Positions 58,486-64,000 of a stretch of 64,000 bases of DNA are shown piece after piece. The notes below the pieces were generated by a model, which was given only the letters and a program-made list of their open reading frames with translations, was not told the origin of the DNA and did not search any database. The stretch covers positions 372,001 to 436,000 of the forward strand of contig NZ_CP064954.1 in the NCBI RefSeq assembly GCF_011038655.2, in the 5' to 3' direction. The stretch comes from Corynebacterium lizhenjunii. GTDB lineage: Bacteria > Actinomycetota > Actinomycetes > Mycobacteriales > Mycobacteriaceae. Each line of letters begins with the position of its first letter. Positions within the stretch are counted from its first letter, which is position 1. A program made the translations under genes and the position numbers.

Positions 58486-58551
58486 CAGGGGCTTGCCCGT
58501 AGGCAGGTACCTCCTGTCCTCTCGGTGCCAGCCCACGGGCAAGATACCTGG
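58486..58551 (+). other. Long stem-loop between pilin and sortase genes
   Basis: CTTGCCCGT (58492-58500) pairs with ACGGGCAAG (58535-58543); flanking CCAGG and CCTGG can extend the stem. No T-run. It may attenuate or process the transcript so that shaft pilin is made in excess of sortase. The rest of 58361-58653 shows no gene. Confidence 0.5.
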
Positions 58552-58653
58552 ATCACTGGCCGGAGTTGTCTTTCGACCGACATGTGGGCCGCCGCCCTGG
58601 TGTGGCTCGTATCCTTTGTAAACTTTTGCAGCAACCCACTGAGGTCCCACCCC

Positions 58654-59586
58654 ATGACTCACGTCGTTGACCGGCCTACGCCGGAGCCACAGCGCCCCGC
58701 AAAGCAGCGCAAGGCTAAGAAGCAATCCAAGCTGGCCGTCATCTTGACGATCATTGGCTTCCTCATCATCTTGTACCCGGTGGTAGCTACGGTGATTGAA
58801 AACAACCGCCAGTCCGGCCAGGTGGAGGCCTACACGCAGCGCCAGGCGGAGTTTAGTGAAGAAGAACTCGCTGAGGCTGTGGCCCGGGCACACGAGTGGA
58901 ATGATGTCCACCAAAACGGCCCCATGCTCGACCCCTGGCTAGCGCGCGTTGCGGAAGATAACGAGGAATATCAGGAATACCTGAACCAACTGAACCTCAC
59001 GGAGGTCATGGGCCGTGTATCCATTCCTTCCATTAACTCTGATCTCCCCATCTACCACGGCACTACGGAAGAGGTGCTGAAGAAGGGAATCGGCCACCTC
59101 TACGGAAGCGCACTGCCGGTAGGCGGCGAGGGCAAGCACACGGTGCTCACGGGCCACACCGGGCTGTCCACCTCCACGCTGTGGGATAACCTCACCGACG
59201 TCAAGGTCGGCGACGCCGTCTACATCGACGCCCACGGCCAAAAGATGAAGTACGAGGTCCGCGACATCCAGGTGGTGTTGCCCAACGAGACCGACTCGCT
59301 GCGCCCAGTCGCAGACAAGGACATGCTCACCCTCATCACTTGTACGCCCTACGCCGTGAACTCGCACCGCCTGCTAGTCCACGCGGAGCGCGTGCCCATG
59401 GATGAGGAAGAATCCCGCCAAATCTTCGACTCCGTGCGCACCCCCTGGCAATCCTGGATGACGTGGGTGTTGGTCTTCGCCGCACTCATCGCCGCCTGGA
59501 TTGTTCTGGAGTGGTGGGTCAAGAAGAAGCGCCGCCAACAAGAAGAAGAAGGCCAAACTCAGGAGAGCCAGGACCACAATGACTAA
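58654..59586 (+). CDS. Class C (pilin-specific) sortase
   Basis: A 310-residue transpeptidase that polymerises pilins and is membrane-bound at both ends (KLAVILTIIGFLIILYPVV and WMTWVLVFAALIAAWIVLEWWV). Catalytic His in LTGHTGLS, Cys in TLITCTPY and Arg in SHRLLVHAER form the sortase triad. ATG 58654 with SD GAGG is used because it gives the short basic tail before the first helix. It overlaps the next pilin gene by 8 bases. Order shaft-sortase-minor-tip resembles the C. diphtheriae spaD cluster. Confidence 0.92.
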   Translation: MTHVVDRPTPEPQRPAKQRKAKKQSKLAVILTIIGFLIILYPVVATVIENNRQSGQVEAYTQRQAEFSEEELAEAVARAHEWNDVHQNGPMLDPWLARVAEDNEEYQEYLNQLNLTEVMGRVSIPSINSDLPIYHGTTEEVLKKGIGHLYGSALPVGGEGKHTVLTGHTGLSTSTLWDNLTDVKVGDAVYIDAHGQKMKYEVRDIQVVLPNETDSLRPVADKDMLTLITCTPYAVNSHRLLVHAERVPMDEEESRQIFDSVRTPWQSWMTWVLVFAALIAAWIVLEWWVKKKRRQQEEEGQTQESQDHND

Positions 59587-60877
59587 AGTATCCGCAGCGC
59601 CCAAGCTCATTGCTGCGCTCCTTATCATGGCCCTGGTCTGCCTGGCCAGCGCCACCCATGCCGCAGCCGCCACGGCCAACCCGGCCCTGGTGGACGGCTC
59701 CCGGTCCGCCACACTGCACGTGCACAAAAACGCCGGCGACCCGGTTACCCAGTACGGCGACCCCACCAACCCGGACGCGCAGCGCAGCCGCGAGCCCATC
59801 CAGGGCGTGGAGTTCTTCGCCCAGCGCGTCGATAACGTGGACTTGACCACCAACGACGGCTGGCAGCAGGCCGAGGCCCTCAAGCCCACCCAGTTCTTCG
59901 AGGGCGGCGATCAGCGTGAACACCTGGGCCAGCGCTACATCGCCACCACCGGCGCCGATGGCGTGGCCACCTTCGCCGACCTGCCCCTGGGCCTGTACCT
60001 GGTAACCGAAAATCACGCCACCGCCCAGCGCCAGAACCTGTCTTTGGTAGCGCCCTTCCTCATCGCCCTGCCCGCCACAAACGAGACCGGCGACGCCTGG
60101 AACTACGACGTTACCGTTCAGGCCAAGGACCAGCTCATCACCGCCACCAAGCAAGCCAACCGCACCTGCGTGGCGCAAGGCCAAACAATTGAATACGGTG
60201 TCTCCACCACGCTTCCTGCCCCCGATGCCGACGGCAACATCACCAGCCTGTCCATCTCTGACCCGCTGGAGGCCGCCCAACGCTACGTGGAAGGCTCCAC
60301 GGAGGTGCTGGTGGGGGCATCGGAAAGCTCTTTGCAAGCAGACGACTACACCGTAAGCGTGCAAGACAACACCGTCACCCTGACCCTGACGGATAAGGGC
60401 CTGGCCACCCTGGCGCCTAAGCGACTGGGCAAGCCAGACCTGCAACTGACCTGGAAGTTCATCGTGGACGTGGTGGCCACACAAGACAAAATTCGCAACA
60501 AGGCCTACGTCACGCCCCCGGGGTACCCCGCTTTTGACCGCGAGCGCCTGACCGGCGTGCCCAGCAACCAGACCACCGTGCGCATGCCGTGCAAAGAGCC
60601 GCAGGACCCGAAGCCCATCCCCATCCCGGTGCCGGACCCCAATAATCCGTCCACCACCCCGCCCAAGCAGCCGGGCACCCCGACTGCGCCGGGCACCCCC
60701 ATCTCCCAGCAGACCCCGCCGGGCCAGTCCACGCCCGGCACCACCCCGCCCAAGGCCAACCAGCGCACCGGGCTGTCGAATACGGGTGCCTCCGTGTTCG
60801 GAATCCTGGGCCTGGCCGTCCTACTCATCGCTTTTGGTTTGTTCCTGCTCAGCCGTCGTAACGAAAGGGAAGCATAA
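59579..60877 (+). CDS. Minor/basal pilin (SpaE/SpaB-like)
   Basis: A 432-residue cell-wall protein with signal peptide (LIAALLIMALVCLASATHAAA), a Cna-B-like first domain ending LPLGLYLVTENHA, a pilin-like motif WNYDVTVQAKD with a candidate Lys, a second domain with AYVTPPGYPAF, a Pro/Thr/Gln-rich wall-spanning stretch, and the sorting signal LSNTG (a variant of LPxTG), helix and RRNEREA tail. ATG 59579 lies within the sortase end, so the two are coupled. Role as base or decorating subunit is by gene order. Confidence 0.87.
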   Translation: MTKVSAAPKLIAALLIMALVCLASATHAAAATANPALVDGSRSATLHVHKNAGDPVTQYGDPTNPDAQRSREPIQGVEFFAQRVDNVDLTTNDGWQQAEALKPTQFFEGGDQREHLGQRYIATTGADGVATFADLPLGLYLVTENHATAQRQNLSLVAPFLIALPATNETGDAWNYDVTVQAKDQLITATKQANRTCVAQGQTIEYGVSTTLPAPDADGNITSLSISDPLEAAQRYVEGSTEVLVGASESSLQADDYTVSVQDNTVTLTLTDKGLATLAPKRLGKPDLQLTWKFIVDVVATQDKIRNKAYVTPPGYPAFDRERLTGVPSNQTTVRMPCKEPQDPKPIPIPVPDPNNPSTTPPKQPGTPTAPGTPISQQTPPGQSTPGTTPPKANQRTGLSNTGASVFGILGLAVLLIAFGLFLLSRRNEREA

Positions 60878-63800
60878 ATGCTCAACACTTTCTCTAAGGC
60901 CATGCGCCGCATGCGCGTAGGCGTGGCATTGCCCGCCGTGGCCGCGATTGCCCTGGTGGCCACGCCGGTAGTGCAGGCGCAGGACGCCGAGGACCTGGCC
61001 ACCGCTGTTGCCGAGGTCGAGTCTGCTTCCGCCGATGACCCCGCTGCCGAGTCCGCCGATGCCCCTGCTGATACCGGGTCTGCCGATGCCGTCGTGGCGC
61101 CCGCTCCCGCTTCCAGGGAAGCCGAGGCTGGGGAGCCTGCTGCGGGCCAGGTCGCAGAGGGTGAGACTGACGAGGTTGCTTCGCTCATCGAGCCGGACAG
61201 CGTCAAGTACGAGGAGATCCGTTACAACGAGGAAACCGGCGCGTACGAGAACCGACTCACCTTCAAAGTGGCTGAGTTGGCGGACCCACAGCGGCTGAAC
61301 ACCATCACCCTGCTGCGCGAGAACTCTGACGTCTACATCGATGAGAAGATGAACGTGGTCGTGCAAGGCACCAAGTTCCGCATGCTGGGCGGCTACGCTG
61401 TGGACGACGACGGCCGCCATCTGCTCTCCGTTGATGGCCAGTTCTTCACCGCCAAAGGTGGGGAGACCATTGAAGTTGTCTATACCACTTTTGAGTCCGA
61501 TAAGGACGCCGCCTGGAAGCTCTATGACGGCGATGGCTCTGCCTTCGACATCCTGGAGTCCAACAACTACAACTACGGACCGTTCCGCATCCGGCAGGTC
61601 ACTAGAGGAACCGCCCCTGATATTTCAGAGGCACAGCCGGCGGGCGGCACCATTGTTGGGCCTTACTTAGATTCGTCCAATCGCCAGAATCCTGCTTGGC
61701 GCGGCGAGCTTAACACGCGACGCTACACCGGCCCGCTGGAGGACCCCACTTTCGAACGCGAGGGAGCCAACGAGCGGCAGAGCTATTTGGGCGTCGTTCC
61801 GTATCCCGTGCAAAACCGCAACTGGTACCTTGACCAGTATGCGGACACCGGGCACCGCACGGGAAACAGGCCAGTGTTGGGGCCGCCAAAGGAGGGGTTC
61901 CCGGCTTCGGCAGACCAGCGCGGTTTCATCTACATGATGGGTGAACAGGGCAAATGGTATTCGCGTTCCAATGTGCAGTACGCGTGGAAAGAAGAGGGCC
62001 CTAATCGCAACACGCCGCATAATTGGCGTGCGCAGGAATTCTTGGTAGGCGGCGGTGACGCTGATGCTGCGGTGTACAGTTTCTTCTACAGGGGCCTTGC
62101 TACTGGAGGGCATCGAATCCCGATTACCGCCGATTTCAACCGGACCGGTGATCCTTCGATCCGACTATTCATCGAGGGCATTATCAACACCGAAGACGGT
62201 CAGTGGACCGCAGAGCCGGGTGACAGCTCAGAGACGATTTATTTCTCTAGCCCGAACTCGCCCTATGGCGTTATGGTCCGCGATGAAGGCAGTCAGAAGG
62301 GCATTAACTTTAACTTTTACGATAACGCCCGTATGCAGCAGATTCGCGCCGGAAGGCCGCTCACCCACGCTGTGGTGAAGCAGCAAATGCCGCAGGCACA
62401 GGTTGGTGTGAATATCGGCGGTTGGCGCCGGGCAGTAGTGAGTTTTGCATCTCTGGGCGAACCTCGCACTGGAGAGCAGGTTGATGGGTCTTTGGAAATG
62501 TACCATTCCGGCCACTACAACAGCTACCGCAGCGCACGTGTGGGTGTGAACTGGTACCAGCCGGGGCCAACTGGACCTGCGGACCTGCAAGTAGCCAAAT
62601 CTGTGGTCAAGGCGCCCGCTGAGGGTGATAAGTACGTGGACTACACGCTGGAGGTCAAGAACCTCCCGCGTGATGGCCGCCAGCCGTCGACGCGCCTGTT
62701 TACTCTGAAGGACACCCCGCAGTTCCCGGCTTCGGCTGGGGTTACGGAGGTCAAGCTGGTAGAAAACGGCCGCGAGGTGGACCTACCGGTGGCTGATGAT
62801 GGTTTCACAGTCAACCCGGATGAGCCAGGCCACTTGATTGCCTACAAGGAGACCATTGCTCCGAACGAGACCAAGACCTTTACCGTCCGCGTGAAGTTCC
62901 AGCCGCAACAAGGCGGGGTAAATCCTGCCGATGCTAAGTGCGAAGCAGGCACACCGGGCAAGGGCGCCTTCAACACCGCAAAGGTCTACCAAGAATCTGA
63001 CCCGCGTCCGAAGGCTGAAGCTAACGCTTGTGCGGACTTCCCGTCCACACCCAAGCTGGAGTTTGCTAAGAATAACGCTCAAGTGACTGATGTTCAGGGT
63101 GATGAGGACAAGGCTTGGGTTTCCTACGATCTGGTAGTCACCAACCCTGCCGGTAGCCCGGCCACCACCTACACCAACCTGTTGGACACCCCGCAGTTCC
63201 CAGCGGGTGCACGGATCGAGCGCTTCGAGCTGCAGTCCGCGCGTGCAAGCAACAATCAGACGATTGCTGGAGTGCTCAACCCGCCTACGCAGGCAGGTAG
63301 CGGCTGGCGTATTACTCGCCAGGATGCGCAGGTGAATATCGCTGGCGGTGTGACGCATACCTATAAGGTGCGCATGCTGATTAATAAGCTTGACGCTACC
63401 GCGGCTGCGGGCGCGACCTGTGAGGCAGGGACCGCTGGCCGAGGCCTGTTGAACAAAGCCCAGCTATCTATGCCGGGTAAGCCGGAGCCCCTGACGGACG
63501 ACGAGTGTATCGACGCCCCGCTCAAGCCCGGCAAGCCGACTGTGGAAAAGGCTGTCGAAGGCACCGTGAACCAACTGCCTGACAACAAGGCAGAGGTTAA
63601 CTACGTGGTGCGCGTGCGCAATGATCAGCCGCAGGCCATCGACCGGACCTTGCGCGTGGTTGATACTCCGCGCTTTAGCCAGGCAGTGAGCCAGCCTTAC
63701 ACCGTCCAGGTGCAAAAGCCGGGTCAGACTGGGTTCACCACTGCGCAGGCAACTAACGGCAACTACGTTCTGGACACCGCGCGCACCGTGCGTGCCGGCC

Positions 63801-64000
63801 AGAACGCTGAGTACAAGGTGAAGGTGACCTTTACGCTCCCGCAGCCGGGTGCGCCGGTAAGCCAGCTGCAGTGTAACGGTGCAGGCACAGGTCTGTTCAA
63901 CCAAGCCACCGCGACCTTTAACGGCCAGAACCTGCAGGCTAGTGCGTGTGCCGCCGTCCCGCAGACTTTCTCGGACCCGGTGGTGGAGAAGACTGCTGAG
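60878..64000 (+). CDS. Large tip pilin/adhesin (SpaF/SpaC-like), 3' end outside window
   Basis: An open frame of 1041 codons from ATG 60878, directly after the previous stop, to the window edge. Signal peptide MRVGVALPAVAAIALVATPVVQA-QD, then an Ala/Glu/Asp-rich segment with two dispersed-word relatives (61054, 61081), an adhesin-like N-terminal domain of about 450 residues (GNRPVLGPPKEGF, YSRSNVQYAWKEEG), and then at least three ~150-residue DUF11-like repeats, each with VEK/VAK-type start, VV.TPRF/LKDTPQFP core and a Cys pair ending AGTPGKGAFNTA or like. The sorting signal is beyond the window. Expected to be the pilus tip that binds host surfaces. Confidence 0.88.
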   Translation, partial: MLNTFSKAMRRMRVGVALPAVAAIALVATPVVQAQDAEDLATAVAEVESASADDPAAESADAPADTGSADAVVAPAPASREAEAGEPAAGQVAEGETDEVASLIEPDSVKYEEIRYNEETGAYENRLTFKVAELADPQRLNTITLLRENSDVYIDEKMNVVVQGTKFRMLGGYAVDDDGRHLLSVDGQFFTAKGGETIEVVYTTFESDKDAAWKLYDGDGSAFDILESNNYNYGPFRIRQVTRGTAPDISEAQPAGGTIVGPYLDSSNRQNPAWRGELNTRRYTGPLEDPTFEREGANERQSYLGVVPYPVQNRNWYLDQYADTGHRTGNRPVLGPPKEGFPASADQRGFIYMMGEQGKWYSRSNVQYAWKEEGPNRNTPHNWRAQEFLVGGGDADAAVYSFFYRGLATGGHRIPITADFNRTGDPSIRLFIEGIINTEDGQWTAEPGDSSETIYFSSPNSPYGVMVRDEGSQKGINFNFYDNARMQQIRAGRPLTHAVVKQQMPQAQVGVNIGGWRRAVVSFASLGEPRTGEQVDGSLEMYHSGHYNSYRSARVGVNWYQPGPTGPADLQVAKSVVKAPAEGDKYVDYTLEVKNLPRDGRQPSTRLFTLKDTPQFPASAGVTEVKLVENGREVDLPVADDGFTVNPDEPGHLIAYKETIAPNETKTFTVRVKFQPQQGGVNPADAKCEAGTPGKGAFNTAKVYQESDPRPKAEANACADFPSTPKLEFAKNNAQVTDVQGDEDKAWVSYDLVVTNPAGSPATTYTNLLDTPQFPAGARIERFELQSARASNNQTIAGVLNPPTQAGSGWRITRQDAQVNIAGGVTHTYKVRMLINKLDATAAAGATCEAGTAGRGLLNKAQLSMPGKPEPLTDDECIDAPLKPGKPTVEKAVEGTVNQLPDNKAEVNYVVRVRNDQPQAIDRTLRVVDTPRFSQAVSQPYTVQVQKPGQTGFTTAQATNGNYVLDTARTVRAGQNAEYKVKVTFTLPQPGAPVSQLQCNGAGTGLFNQATATFNGQNLQASACAAVPQTFSDPVVEKTAE

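Overview
The window is a stretch of a high-GC actinobacterial chromosome and almost certainly comes from a mycolate-bearing Corynebacterium. The evidence is the tiny porin pair porH-porA between groEL2 and ppk2, the ThrE exporter, a DUF3068 protein, and gene orders shared with C. glutamicum and Mycobacterium tuberculosis. I do not name a species.

Left third (1-20.6 kb): a secreted lipase runs off the left edge. Next come mutY, a beta-carbonic anhydrase, a membrane protein, radA, an LpqE-like lipoprotein, carD-ispD-ispF-(two membrane proteins)-cysS-rRNA methyltransferase, a cytosolic esterase, a zinc-type ABC transporter (znuABC), an IpsA-like LacI regulator, the trehalose genes otsB/otsA with a META-like lipoprotein between them, a histone-tail-like Lys/Ala protein, and thrE. 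The order mutY to methyltransferase matches M. tuberculosis Rv3589-Rv3579c, except that disA is missing next to radA.

Middle (20.9-35.6 kb): tRNA-Thr(TGT) is followed by a small accessory block made of a promoter-hairpins-terminator unit (candidate ncRNA) and a translationally coupled AAA ATPase + RloB (Toprim-like) pair that looks like a defence module. Then come groEL2 with two CIRCE operators, porH-porA, ppk2, an acyl-CoA synthetase, a CaiB/AMACR-type enzyme behind a perfect palindrome, a rhodanese, and a NarL-type two-component system divergent from a MacB/FtsX-type ABC exporter, then ppa.

Right-middle (35.6-47 kb): a long collinear housekeeping run of dacB-tilS-hpt-ftsH-folE-folP-folB-folK-DUF3180-coiled protein-Rossmann/DUF2520-panC-like, mostly overlapping or within a few bases, as in M. 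tuberculosis. A 13E12-type HNH endonuclease and a DUF3068 protein lead to rpoB-rpoC.

Right end (56-64 kb): a sortase-assembled pilus locus (major pilin, class C sortase, second pilin, large tip pilin cut by the window edge). In front of the major pilin lie a 13-G tract and a 19-bp palindrome over the predicted -35 region, which suggests phase-variable and operator-controlled piliation.

The most striking window-wide signal is a short DNA word, consensus CTTGCCGATGCCCCC. Its 10-base core TGCCGATGCC occurs 23 times by my count, in both orientations, in three coding phases and between genes, roughly 100 times more often than composition predicts. It behaves like a dispersed recognition sequence (DNA-uptake-sequence-like) rather than a protein motif.
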